DNA of 64,000 nucleotides, taken from the NCBI GenBank assembly GCA_002307215.1, contig DBTU01000012.1, positions 1-64,000 of the forward strand, read 5' to 3'. The DNA is from Lachnoclostridium sp. UBA1308 (GTDB lineage: Bacteria > Bacillota > Clostridia > Lachnospirales > Lachnospiraceae). The stretch's first letter is position 1. Each line of letters begins with the position of its first letter. Shown here one piece after another: positions 44,104-53,006 of the stretch. The notes under the pieces were generated by a model that did no database searches, had not been told where the DNA came from, and saw nothing but the letters and a program-made list of their open reading frames with translations. The position numbers were made by a program, and so were the translations under genes.

Positions 44104-44141
44104 GTTTACATTCCGTTTAACTTGCGTTTAACCTCTGTTTA
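44104..44141 (+). promoter_or_regulatory. Four GTTTA repeats at exact 11-base intervals
   Basis: GTTTA occurs at 44104, 44115, 44126 and 44137, i.e. one helical turn apart. This is typical of tandem OmpR/PhoB-type dimer sites; the upstream regulator is the obvious binder. Confidence 0.7.
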
Positions 44142-44186
44142 ATTAACAGCCATATGATATGGTTGTTGATTGACAGAGGTTAATTT

Positions 44187-45185
44187 GTGTCTGTGGCCCA
44201 AAGTTTGCAGGCAATGAAGAAAGGCATGGTTAATAATATGAAAAATATGATTCATGTAGGAAATCTGGTAAAGCAGTACGACAAAGCGAAGACGCCCTCC
44301 GTTAAGGGTATCAGCTTTGATGTAAACGAAGGTGACTTCTTTGCCTTCTTAGGACCAAACGGTGCAGGCAAAACAACCACCATTTCAATTCTGACCACCA
44401 CTCTATCCAAGACCACCGGTGAAGTGTCCATCGCCGGCTATGATGTTGATAAGCAAGCCAGACATGTACGTGAGAACGTAGGAATTATTTTTCAGCAACC
44501 GAGTCTTGACCCACAGCTCTCGGCAGAAGAAAATATTCGGTTTCATGCCTGCTTATACGGCATGTATAATTATCGCCCATCCTTTAAAATGATGCCGAAG
44601 GAATATCGCAGGCGCGTCTTAGACCTCGCTGAAATCGTCGGTATACAGGACGCTTTGTCCAAACCGGTAAAAAAACTTTCCGGGGGTATGCAGCGCAAAT
44701 TTGAAATTATTCGCAGCCTGATTCATACGCCCAAAATTCTGTTCCTTGACGAACCGTCACAAGGCCTTGATGCGGTAAGCCGACGCGGGCTATGGGACTA
44801 TATCAATACAGTCAGGCGGGAGAGCGGAACAACCGTATTTCTTACCACCCACTACATCGATGAAGCTGAGCATGTGGACACTGTATGCATTATTAATCAA
44901 GGACTGATCGCCTTTAACGGAACTCCTGATTTAATGAAGCAAAATTTACTGAAGCAAGAGGTTATACTGGATTCTGATAATCGTCCGGAGCTAACCAATG
45001 AATTAATCTCCATGGGGCTGGCTCCTCGCATAGAAGACCATGTCATAGTACCTTTTCAGGACATGACTGCACAGGAGATCATTGCAAGGTTGCAAACAAA
45101 ATTAACACTTCTTAAAATGCAGGAGCCTACACTTGAAGATGCCTATGTGGATTATTTATTAAGAAAGGGAGGAAATATAGCATGA
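44187..45185 (+). CDS. ABC transporter ATPase (drug/antibiotic exporter type)
   Basis: 332 aa. Walker A GPNGAGKTT, signature LSGGMQRKFE, Walker B ILFLDEPSQGLD and the switch His in LTTHYIDEAEH. The C-terminal extension is of the DrrA/NatA type. The GTG start at 44187 has AGAGGT 6-7 bases upstream; internal ATGs at 44226 and 44238 have poorer spacing. It overlaps the permease gene by 4 bases (ATGA). It powers export of a lipophilic or peptide compound, inferred from family and regulation. Confidence 0.92.
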   Translation: MSVAQSLQAMKKGMVNNMKNMIHVGNLVKQYDKAKTPSVKGISFDVNEGDFFAFLGPNGAGKTTTISILTTTLSKTTGEVSIAGYDVDKQARHVRENVGIIFQQPSLDPQLSAEENIRFHACLYGMYNYRPSFKMMPKEYRRRVLDLAEIVGIQDALSKPVKKLSGGMQRKFEIIRSLIHTPKILFLDEPSQGLDAVSRRGLWDYINTVRRESGTTVFLTTHYIDEAEHVDTVCIINQGLIAFNGTPDLMKQNLLKQEVILDSDNRPELTNELISMGLAPRIEDHVIVPFQDMTAQEIIARLQTKLTLLKMQEPTLEDAYVDYLLRKGGNIA

Positions 45186-45994
45186 ATGAAATGACATTAA
45201 AAAAACCAAGATTTTTAAGAGAAATAAACGTAATAATCACAATACTGTCACGTGATATCACCTTGTTCTTCAAATCACCGGGAATGCTCATAATGAGCCT
45301 TGCTATGCCCTTAGTTATGATGGGTATGCTTGGGGGAAGTCTTTCTCAAAATATGGCAGGAGGACTCGGCTTTGATTACAATCAATATCTGTTAATCGGC
45401 ATGCTGGTGAATATGCTGTTTATGACCTCCGCTACCGGCATTACCTCCCTAGTGGAAGACCATGTTACAGATTTTACACAGGAAATGATGATTTCACCCA
45501 TATCACGCTACTCCATCATTATCGGTAAAATTCTAGGTTCCTCCTTTGCTGCTATTGTCGGAATGTTTGGAACTATAATAGTCGGACTCTTTATGGGAAT
45601 TTACCTAACCCTTGGACAATATTTATTAATATTTTTATTAGCTCCGTTCATGTGTTTATCCGCCGGTTCACTGGCCGTGATAGTTATCGGACTTATTAAA
45701 AGTAATAAAACAGCAAACACGGCTGTTATGCTTATAACCATGCCGCAAATGTTTCTTTCCGGTGCAATAATTCCTATTACCCATTCCTCAGGTGTTTTAT
45801 TTGTATTATCCCGTATGATGCCAATGACTTATTGTCTTGATCTTACCCGTGCCGTGGTTTATGCAGGAACTCCGGAGTATGCCAATGTGGTGCTGTTTAA
45901 CCCTTTCATCAGTCTTATCATAATTGCCACGCTTACGATTGTCTTTCTGGTGATCGGAACGTTCTTCTTTGCAAGAAGCGAAAAAAATCGATAA
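45182..45994 (+). CDS. ABC-2 type exporter permease
   Basis: 270 aa with six predicted membrane segments and the ABC-2 signature near MMISPISRYSIIIGKILGSSF. GGGAGG lies just before the start inside the ATPase gene. It forms the membrane channel for the preceding ATPase and is probably induced through the two-component system just upstream. Confidence 0.9.
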   Translation: MNEMTLKKPRFLREINVIITILSRDITLFFKSPGMLIMSLAMPLVMMGMLGGSLSQNMAGGLGFDYNQYLLIGMLVNMLFMTSATGITSLVEDHVTDFTQEMMISPISRYSIIIGKILGSSFAAIVGMFGTIIVGLFMGIYLTLGQYLLIFLLAPFMCLSAGSLAVIVIGLIKSNKTANTAVMLITMPQMFLSGAIIPITHSSGVLFVLSRMMPMTYCLDLTRAVVYAGTPEYANVVLFNPFISLIIIATLTIVFLVIGTFFFARSEKNR

Positions 45995-46007
45995 CAATTA
46001 ATTAAAA

Positions 46008-46071
46008 AGCATCAGCCTGAAAGAACTTCCCTATGTCTATTTGACAGTGGCCGTTCCTTTGGGCTGATGCT
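46008..46071 (+). terminator. Terminator after the ABC operon
   Basis: AGCATCAGCC (46008-46017) pairs with GGCTGATGCT (46062-46071), followed by CTTTTT. It is similar in sequence to the terminator at 9887-9920. Confidence 0.75.
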
Positions 46072-46117
46072 CTTTTTATTACTTATGCAAAATCAATTGC
46101 CACAGTATCAGTTTTGC

Positions 46118-46912
46118 TTAAACATTCATATCCCTTCTCTGGTAAAAGAAATAAGTAAAATAAGTAAAGGTTGCAATCATTGCAACGCACAGAAGAGTAA
46201 TAAGGATGCTTATTTCATTTTTATTAACTGCATTTTGTAGATTGAAATACTTAAAGGGTGAGAAGATGTTTAATACCTTCAGATAATCCGCTAAATCCGT
46301 TACTTTTGAAATGATATATCCAATCAATATGATACCTACCGCTATCCCACCGGATGTTTTCGGCTTTCTTAAGGCTGAGGCGAACAATGCTCCAAGGGAT
46401 AAGAAAATCAGCTGAACAATGAACATAATCAAGTGCAGTAGTAGAATCTCACCGGTAATATCTTCTCCAGTATGAAAAGATGGGACAATAGCAAGTGAAG
46501 ATAATAAGGATACCAGATTAAGGATGGTAACATTAATCAATGCCGCTAATAATTTAGACGTTATAATACTGTTTCTTGAGACCGGCTTCGCGATCAGAAA
46601 CTCAGTGGTCTTATCCCGCTCCTCCTTGGCGATTATACCACTACCTAATAAAGCAGCATGAATGGCAACCGTAATTTCAAGATAAGGGAATAAGAAAGCG
46701 AAAAACCCACTGATTTTTGTTACTTCAAAGCCATTAAGTCCTAAAATTACTTTCATTGTATTTGGTAATTTATCAAAAACCGCACTGCTGGCACCACCCG
46801 TAGAATATGCTGTATATTTACCCATACCGCTTAGTACCAATAATGCTATACATACACTCCATATAATCAGAGCTTTTCTGTTAGACTTCAATTCTTTCCT
46901 GAAAATATTCAT
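46118..46912 (-). CDS. ABC-2 type permease (second of a paralogous pair)
   Basis: 264 aa from the ATG at 46912 (ATGGAGGTAATT upstream; the 42-residue longer reading runs through the intergenic repeat). Six membrane segments. It shares MNIFRxExKSxRK, FLIAKPVSRNSI, and SPFKYF with the permease at 47062, so the two arose by duplication and probably form a heterodimer with the ATPase at 47871. Last gene of a TetR-led operon. Confidence 0.88.
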   Translation of the reverse strand: MNIFRKELKSNRKALIIWSVCIALLVLSGMGKYTAYSTGGASSAVFDKLPNTMKVILGLNGFEVTKISGFFAFLFPYLEITVAIHAALLGSGIIAKEERDKTTEFLIAKPVSRNSIITSKLLAALINVTILNLVSLLSSLAIVPSFHTGEDITGEILLLHLIMFIVQLIFLSLGALFASALRKPKTSGGIAVGIILIGYIISKVTDLADYLKVLNIFSPFKYFNLQNAVNKNEISILITLLCVAMIATFTYFTYFFYQRRDMNV

Positions 46913-46959
46913 AATTACCTCCATTACGGCGTTTCTCGCCATCACAATCAATCTTCGGA

Positions 46960-47055
46960 AGAAGTTCAAAATGAATTTCCTATGAGTGATATATACATCA
47001 CTCATTTGGAATCTCATTTTGGAGTTCATTGCTCGCATGGTTATGCGAGACTATT
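46960..47055. repeat. Intergenic palindromic repeat, copy 2
   Basis: Same layout as 1144-1217. An AAAATGAATTTCC arm leads into a longer hairpin (ATGAGTGAT at 46982-46990 with ATCACTCAT at 46997-47005). CTCGCAT (47032-47038) then pairs with ATGCGAG (47043-47049). It lies between two genes of one operon, so it is transcribed. Confidence 0.7.
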
Positions 47056-47061
47056 CGAATT

Positions 47062-47865
47062 TTAGCTTACAGCGTGGATATCCTTCTTGTTATAGATGAT
47101 ATAACTTACGGCAATAGATACAACAACAATGGCTGCGCCTATCAAAAGATAAAATGGCTCATAATTGCCATTTTGAATGATATAAGTGTTATCAAAATAC
47201 TTAAAGGGCGAAAGAATGCGTTCCACTTTATCGCCACTGTCAGTTACCAGCAACGCACCAATTAAATAAAATCCAAAAACAAATCCAAGAGAGATTGGAA
47301 GTACATTTTTAATCTTTTTGAAGAAGACTGAAACAACCATTCCTATGGCAATAAATATGATTTGGACAAAAAACATAGTAAGGTTGATCATGCAGAACAG
47401 TTTTATACTGAAATCCTCTGTTTTGGCTAAGTTTGCCATAAGCGTTGATAGTGAAATAAATATAATATTTGTTATCACAATTGTGGTTAATGCTGCTGCA
47501 AGCTTCGCACTTACAATCGTAGTACGTGAAACCGGCTTAACAAGGAGAAAATCCGCTGTTCGCTCTCTGGATTCCTTGGAAAGAATGGATACTCCAAGGT
47601 TCATAGCTTGAATGGCACCGCAGAGGATAATAAATGAAAATATCATTGAATAAAATCCCAAAAGTGAAGTAATGAGGTCGAGATTAATTCCTAACATTGC
47701 CCTCACGGTTGCAGGATAACCTGCTAACAGTTCTTTAAAATCCCCAGCATCCTTCGCCATGCCGGGATAGATGGATAGGTAAAGTGCCGCCAACGCCAGC
47801 ATGCTTAACGTCCATATCATCATAGATTTTCTAAGTGATTTCATTTCGTAGCGAAATATATTCAT
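47062..47865 (-). CDS. ABC-2 type permease (first of a paralogous pair)
   Basis: 267 aa with six predicted membrane segments. The typical loop is ADFLLVKPVSRTTIVSAKLAAAL. It is paralogous to the gene at 46118. It starts 5 bases after the ATPase stop and has the AGGAGG site inside that end. Part of the TetR-ATPase-permease-permease operon. Confidence 0.88.
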   Translation of the reverse strand: MNIFRYEMKSLRKSMMIWTLSMLALAALYLSIYPGMAKDAGDFKELLAGYPATVRAMLGINLDLITSLLGFYSMIFSFIILCGAIQAMNLGVSILSKESRERTADFLLVKPVSRTTIVSAKLAAALTTIVITNIIFISLSTLMANLAKTEDFSIKLFCMINLTMFFVQIIFIAIGMVVSVFFKKIKNVLPISLGFVFGFYLIGALLVTDSGDKVERILSPFKYFDNTYIIQNGNYEPFYLLIGAAIVVVSIAVSYIIYNKKDIHAVS

Positions 47866-47870
47866 ATGAT

Positions 47871-48752
47871 TTAGTCCTCCTTAGCATAGTAATGCATGAA
47901 TATTTCCTCTAGGTCCGGCTCTTCGATGGAAATATTGCGGAGCTCAATTTCGCTGATTTTCTTCATGATTGAATTAATATTGCCCTTGAATATAAAATTT
48001 GCGGTATTATTTTTCACTTCTAAGCTGCTTACACCAATTATGTTAAAGGTTTCCTTGTTAACCTCGGCTTTCGCTTCGATACTGAACCTTTTGTAACTAT
48101 TCTCTTGGAGGGTACTCATCTTCTCCGTCTTTATAATTTTTCCTTCTTTAATAAAAGCTACACGGCTGCACATTTTCTGAACTTCTCCAAGGATGTGCGA
48201 AGAGAAGAATATGGTGGCTCCCTTTTTATTTTCCTGTCCGATGAGTTCAAAGAACTTTTGTTGCATTAAAGGATCCAGTCCACTGGTCGGCTCATCAAGA
48301 ATAATTAATTTTGGTTCGTGAAGTAAACCTTGTACAATTCCGACTTTCTTTTTGTTACCGAAGGAAAGGTCGTCAATTTTCTTTTTCAAATCTAAGTCCA
48401 TGACCTCAGCAAGCTCATTAATCCTTTTCGTACAATCTTTCTTGTAGAAACTTGCGGAGTATTTCAACAAATCAATCACTCTCATATTATCATAATAGAA
48501 TACTTCAGAGGGAAGGTAACCAAGTTCATTTCTTACCTCCGGATGTTCCATGCAATTCTTCCCAAATATAGTAGCGGTACCCTGTGACGGGTAGATTAAT
48601 CCCAGAAGAGTTCTGATGGTAGTCGATTTTCCCGCTCCATTGGGTCCGATAAACCCGAATATTTCACCCTCTTCAATATTAAGATTGACGTCTATGATAC
48701 CTCTTGATTTTCTATAATTTTTTGTTAAGTTTGTAATTTCAATTACATTCAT
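47871..48752 (-). CDS. ABC transporter ATPase (multidrug/bacitracin-export type)
   Basis: 293 aa from the ATG at 48752 (TTGGAGGATTATCAT upstream). Walker A GPNGAGKSTTIRTL, signature variant LSFGNKKKVGIVQGLLHE, Walker B LIILDEPTSGLDP, and switch His in FFSSHILGEV. It serves the two following permeases. It is the second gene of the operon and follows the TetR regulator by 141 bases. Confidence 0.92.
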   Translation of the reverse strand: MNVIEITNLTKNYRKSRGIIDVNLNIEEGEIFGFIGPNGAGKSTTIRTLLGLIYPSQGTATIFGKNCMEHPEVRNELGYLPSEVFYYDNMRVIDLLKYSASFYKKDCTKRINELAEVMDLDLKKKIDDLSFGNKKKVGIVQGLLHEPKLIILDEPTSGLDPLMQQKFFELIGQENKKGATIFFSSHILGEVQKMCSRVAFIKEGKIIKTEKMSTLQENSYKRFSIEAKAEVNKETFNIIGVSSLEVKNNTANFIFKGNINSIMKKISEIELRNISIEEPDLEEIFMHYYAKED

Positions 48753-48802
48753 ATGATAATCCTCCAATAATAATTTTTCATACCTGCCCTACCAATAACT
48801 AT

Positions 48803-48850
48803 CCGAAAGAAGTTCAAAATAAATTTTTAATGGGTTTCTTTTTGGAATTC
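48803..48850. repeat. Partial copy of the intergenic palindromic repeat, copy 3
   Basis: GAAGTTCAAAAT(A/G)AATTT and TTTGGAAT match one half of copy 2. The CTCGCAT hairpin is missing. It lies in the leader of the ATPase gene. Confidence 0.5.
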
Positions 48851-48893
48851 TTTTCACTCTTTATAACAGTACTATAGTCCATTTAGATCATTA

Positions 48894-49508
48894 TTATAGA
48901 TACTGTTCCTTATATAGATTATTCTTTAGCAAATCCATGATTTCGAACAAATCTTTTATCATGACATCGAGATCTTCTTGCTGAATACTTTTGTAAGGAT
49001 TAACATAGCTTTCGCTTATGCTCGTCAGCATCTTCATAACAAGCTTTACATCAACACTATCTTTAAACTTCGAATAATCTATACCTTCAAGAGCTATTTT
49101 ATTTCTGAAGGAGTCCCCCTGAGACATTAAAGAAATAATACCATCTTTCACCTCTTCGTTAGTTTCGTAAAACACACTACTCAGATATGACAGGGTTGCA
49201 GGATGCTTTTTTATTACAGCCATTTTAAGCATTGTTGCCATTATTATTCTTTCAAAAAAATCCGTTACGCTACTATCAAACTTATCGTTGATTTCATCCA
49301 TAATCATATTACTGCTAAAGTTAAGCAGATAAAAATATAAATCTTTCTTGGTACCAAAGTAGTGAAAAACCATTGCTTTCGATATTCCGGCTGCATTTGC
49401 TATATCGCTTACGGATGTTTTCTTATAGCCATTCCTGCCAAAAGCATCAAGTGCTGCATCTATGATTGTACTTTGTTTTTCTATTGGTAAATTATGAAAT
49501 TTCTCCAA
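48894..49508 (-). CDS. TetR/AcrR-family transcriptional regulator
   Basis: 204 aa. The helix-turn-helix is TSVSDIANAAGISKAMVFHYFGTKKDL near residues 31-57. The start is a TTG at 49508 with GGGGGAG about 9 bases upstream. It is the first gene of the exporter operon, preceded by two palindromic operators at 49534-49582, so it most likely represses its own operon including the ABC exporter. Confidence 0.88.
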   Translation of the reverse strand: MEKFHNLPIEKQSTIIDAALDAFGRNGYKKTSVSDIANAAGISKAMVFHYFGTKKDLYFYLLNFSSNMIMDEINDKFDSSVTDFFERIIMATMLKMAVIKKHPATLSYLSSVFYETNEEVKDGIISLMSQGDSFRNKIALEGIDYSKFKDSVDVKLVMKMLTSISESYVNPYKSIQQEDLDVMIKDLFEIMDLLKNNLYKEQYL

Positions 49509-49533
49509 TTATTATACTCCCCCCCTTTTCTTC

Positions 49534-49582
49534 GACCGAATCGGTTTATATAAGAAGTATACACTCATAAACCGATTCGGTC
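49534..49582. promoter_or_regulatory. Twin TetR operators
   Basis: GACCGAATCGGTTTAT (49534-49549) and its complement ATAAACCGATTCGGTC (49567-49582). Each arm contains an internal near-palindrome, ACCGAATCGGT or ACCGATTCGGT, so either two dimers or one looped structure can form. Confidence 0.75.
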
Positions 49583-49727
49583 AATAGTGTTTTATAGCTT
49601 TCGTAAACAATATTTAATAAATGTAATAGAAACGTAAAGTGTATTTCTCCATAGATAGTATATAATAGATTCGTTAACCGGTAATATCTTTAGAAAACAA
49701 GAAAAATCAGATTGGGAGGTAATTAGA

Positions 49728-51386
49728 GTGAAATTGAAAATCAGTCTGAAAAAGGTGGCATTATTAGGAACGATATGTGTATTCATAGCATTCTGTAATA
49801 CAGGCAGTACAAGAGAAGCGAGTGCATCCACCACAGATTCGGAGAACTCATCAACAGCTGCAGACAACGCTTTGTCTGAGGAACATTCCAATCTGTATCC
49901 GATACATGTTGTAATAGAAGGTAATGATAGTTATGGCTTTATTGATGAAACAGGTGCTGTCATAATTGAGCCCACCTATTCCTGGGCAAGAAATTTCTCA
50001 GAGGGTCTGGCTATTGTAAACAAAGATGATAACTTTTTAGTTATTGACACAAAGGAAACCGTCATCTTAAAAACCTCGAATTATCTTAACGATTTTCATA
50101 ATGGCATGGCCTCATTTACCGATAACACAACCTATAAGAACGGCTATATCAATGCCAAGGGCAAGACTGTGCTGAACGCTACCTATGATTTTGCCGGTGA
50201 CTTTGACAAGAATCATACAGCTATCGTATCAAAGGGAGGGAAGTTCTACCGCATCAACAGTAAAGGGAAGGTTCTAAAAACCTTTTCCTTAGACAACAAA
50301 AATAACTATTATTATAATGTTACCGATGACGGTTATGTTATTTATAGTGATACAAAAACCTTTCTCAAGGGTGTCATGGACCTTAACGGAAAAATCATAC
50401 TGAAGCCAAAGTACAGCGAAGTAATATACCTTGGAAACGGATTGTTCGGGGTAAAGAAGAAGCTCGCTGATGAGGAAGGATATCAGGTAGGCATCAAACC
50501 CTCAGCCCTCTTCGACAAGAACGGAAAGCAGCTGACCTCCTACAAATTATACGATCTTAGCGTTTATAGTAATAATTATGCTTCCATCACTGATAATAAG
50601 TATACCTATCTGATTGATACAAAGGGTAATAAAATTGCCTCGTTCCCAAAGCAAGAAGGTCGTGGAACACTGACTGTCCTTGATCATGTGGTTCAGGCGG
50701 AAATCGATAATACCCTTTCCTATCTAAAGATGGACGGCACCCTGATTTGGCAAGCTCTGGTGGCGACAACGCTTTCTTCCGGTGTCATTGTTCATTCTGT
50801 AAAAGTTAAGCCGAATAAATATGTCGTCATCTATTATCCAAAGCTGGATGGCCTCAGTGACTCCGGTATTCAAGAAAAGATCAATCATCAGCTGGAAAGC
50901 TTATTTACCTCTAACCGGATGAAGCTTACCGTAAAAGATGAACTAATGGTGGATGATAACTTCTCAGCAGAACAGATTAAGGACCTCCTGATCATTTGCA
51001 AAACCGGATATGATTATCCCATTGGAGCAGCTCATGGTGCCCCAATCCGTCTTTACTACTTTATTGATACCAAAACCGGTGCATTCTATCAGTTTAAGGA
51101 TCTCTTCAAGAAGGACAGTAGTTATATCAAGATCCTGGATAGCCTCGTACGCAAAGAAATGAAAGTTCAGGAAAAGAAGGATGGCAGCACTTACGACACC
51201 CTTGGTAGCTCCTTTGTTACCGAGAATCAGTTCTTTTATCTCAGTAAAAATAATCTAACAGTTTATTTTGACTCTGGAGCAATTACTGCTTACGCAGCAG
51301 GCTTTCCGCAGTTTGAAATCCCATTCTCCAAGATCTCAGATTTGATAGATAAGGATGGTGCCTTCTGGAAATCATTTCAGGAATAG
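49728..51386 (+). CDS. WG-repeat surface protein with RsiV/DUF3298-like C-terminal domain
   Basis: 552 aa starting at GTG (GGGAGGTAATTAGA upstream). The signal-like N-terminus holds a hydrophobic segment (about 8-24). WG-type repeats occur from about 55 to 340 (YGFIDETGAVIIEPTY, NGYINAKGKTVLNATY, KGVMDLNGKIILKPKY). The last ~200 residues resemble the DUF3298/RsiV extracellular domain (IDTKTGAFYQFKDLFKK, YLSKNNLTVYFDSG). Probably surface-located; RsiV binds lysozyme, but that function is not claimed here. Followed by a terminator. Confidence 0.75.
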   Translation: MKLKISLKKVALLGTICVFIAFCNTGSTREASASTTDSENSSTAADNALSEEHSNLYPIHVVIEGNDSYGFIDETGAVIIEPTYSWARNFSEGLAIVNKDDNFLVIDTKETVILKTSNYLNDFHNGMASFTDNTTYKNGYINAKGKTVLNATYDFAGDFDKNHTAIVSKGGKFYRINSKGKVLKTFSLDNKNNYYYNVTDDGYVIYSDTKTFLKGVMDLNGKIILKPKYSEVIYLGNGLFGVKKKLADEEGYQVGIKPSALFDKNGKQLTSYKLYDLSVYSNNYASITDNKYTYLIDTKGNKIASFPKQEGRGTLTVLDHVVQAEIDNTLSYLKMDGTLIWQALVATTLSSGVIVHSVKVKPNKYVVIYYPKLDGLSDSGIQEKINHQLESLFTSNRMKLTVKDELMVDDNFSAEQIKDLLIICKTGYDYPIGAAHGAPIRLYYFIDTKTGAFYQFKDLFKKDSSYIKILDSLVRKEMKVQEKKDGSTYDTLGSSFVTENQFFYLSKNNLTVYFDSGAITAYAAGFPQFEIPFSKISDLIDKDGAFWKSFQE

Positions 51387-51407
51387 TAACATTATCTGAT
51401 ATAGCTC

Positions 51408-51443
51408 AAAAGTCACCCAACATCAATAAGTCGGGTGACTTTT
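51408..51443. terminator. Terminator between convergent genes
   Basis: AAAAGTCACCC (51408-51418) pairs with GGGTGACTTTT (51433-51443), T-rich on both sides. Confidence 0.8.
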
Positions 51444-51474
51444 TGGGTTCTTCATAGTATGAAAGAAGACGGGA

Positions 51475-52563
51475 TTATAATCCCATTCCTTTACTCAGAT
51501 TCACAATGAAATCTTGTACATTTGTAACGATTCCTCTTGCGGCAAGACTTCCTCTGTCTGCTAACTTGTTTACAGCGAATTCGGAAATATCTACGCAATA
51601 GAAATAGACCTGTCTTATGCTGCCATCTTCCACTACGCGAAAAGAAGGTGTCATATTTCCGGTAGCAATCGTGTGAAGCATTGTTGCCATACAGATAACC
51701 GTAGTAGCATCCTTAATTACATCTCTCATTGCATTCTGTGCCTCATATACATCTGCATATACCGGAGGCAACGGCCCATCATCCCGAATGGAACCGGCAA
51801 GAACATACGGTATTCCATACTTTTCACAATTATATATAATACCGTTATCAATCTTTTCTTCTTTAATAAAGCTTTTGATTGATCCGTAATACTTCACACG
51901 ATTTATGGTATCCAGATGGTTATAGTGTCCGTTCACTTGGCTTTCCTGCGTATAAATATTTTGTCCCAAAGCAGTCTTTAGATATGCGGCTTCGAGATCA
52001 TGGGTGGCAAGTGCATTTCCTGCTAACAGATTATCCACATACCCATTCACAATTAATTTAGAAAAAGCATCTCTGGCATCATAATCAAATGCAAATGCCG
52101 GCCCCAAGACCCATGCTACTTTTCCATGTTCCTTTTCATGTTTCAGCAACTCATAGATTTCATCGTAGTCTCTTGAAAATGCTGTTTCTCTTGAACGGTT
52201 TTGACGAAAGGCAAAAAGCTCCTGCTCTGCTCTTTTTTCCCTGAATCCATCCCCATAAACATAGATACCATCTTCACGGTTCTCCGTTCTGCCGGTAACC
52301 ACTAGATCTCCCTTTTTTAACAGGCGGAATTCTTTTACCTTAATCTCATTGCTTTCTAATACAGCGACACAATCCATTCTACTTTCTTTTGCCAACAACC
52401 AGTCTCCATTTATTTTAAAATACTCCGGGAATATACTCATCGCGTGATAATTTTCGGGTGCCACCTCATCCTTAGGTGCTTCCCTTAATATTGCCTCCGG
52501 TGCGTCTATAAAAATCTCTTTTGTAAAATCCGGTGGTGTAAACTTACGAAGTGCAAAGCTCAT
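51475..52563 (-). CDS. TIGR00300 / LOR-SDH domain protein (ornithine-cyclodeaminase-like)
   Basis: 362 aa from the ATG at 52563 (AGAGGAGAACGATC upstream; the 35-residue longer reading is not supported). Recognised from VAWVLGPAFAFDYDARDAFSKL, split around residue 165, and GYVDNLLAGNALATHDLEAA. This is the LOR/SDH core found in archaeal ornithine cyclodeaminase and the C-terminal half of cyanobacterial ArgZ/AgrE. It would use NAD and act on ornithine or a related amino acid. No arginine-pathway gene adjoins it. Family call moderately sure, substrate inferred. Confidence 0.65.
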   Translation of the reverse strand: MSFALRKFTPPDFTKEIFIDAPEAILREAPKDEVAPENYHAMSIFPEYFKINGDWLLAKESRMDCVAVLESNEIKVKEFRLLKKGDLVVTGRTENREDGIYVYGDGFREKRAEQELFAFRQNRSRETAFSRDYDEIYELLKHEKEHGKVAWVLGPAFAFDYDARDAFSKLIVNGYVDNLLAGNALATHDLEAAYLKTALGQNIYTQESQVNGHYNHLDTINRVKYYGSIKSFIKEEKIDNGIIYNCEKYGIPYVLAGSIRDDGPLPPVYADVYEAQNAMRDVIKDATTVICMATMLHTIATGNMTPSFRVVEDGSIRQVYFYCVDISEFAVNKLADRGSLAARGIVTNVQDFIVNLSKGMGL

Positions 52564-53006
52564 GATCGTTCTCCTCTTTTCTGGCATCTCAATATTTACT
52601 TCTGTTAAATCAAAGTTCTTATTCCAATCATTTCCTCGATGAAATGGTGTTTCATGTTTAAATTTCAACTATTTGATTGTATTATATCATAGCAAATATG
52701 TATTTGTCATTGGTTTGCTCAACACTTGCTCAATGTACATTACAGTTCAGCCTAGCACGGATAGTGAAAAGACTGGGAAAGAAATGTTTCCCCAGTCAGG
52801 ATACATCTTTTTGAAGGCTGAACTATAACCAATGTACCTTCGACTAATATATATGGTGGTTTTATACCTGTAACTATTGTATAATTCATCTATAAAATAT
52901 AACTTGTCTCGTACTGAACACAAGTAATATTCATTCAATTGAATTTAATAATCAACCCGATTTGTAAAACAAGTAAATTTATTATTAAAATTTAGGAGGC
53001 ATTATT
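52564..53006. promoter_or_regulatory. Divergent promoter region carrying a MITE
   Basis: 443 bases between the TIGR00300 gene and the methyltransferase gene. The only structure I can support is the MITE-like copy at 52739-52829; AT-rich promoter-like sequence flanks it on both sides. Confidence 0.4.
52739..52829. mobile_element. MITE-like element, 91 bp, copy B
   Basis: Left end ATTACAGTTCAGCCT (52739-52753). Right end, read on the other strand, GTTATAGTTCAGCCTT (to 52829). An exact 8-bp target duplication CAATGTAC lies at 52731-52738 and 52830-52837. The interior GACTGGG...CCCAGTC hairpin is related to copy A at 38666, but 114 bp shorter. Confidence 0.85.

Noticed and set aside
47028..47265. 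78-codon plus-strand ORF over the permease/intergenic repeat
   Set aside because: Antisense to a real permease gene and generated by the repeat hairpin sequence.
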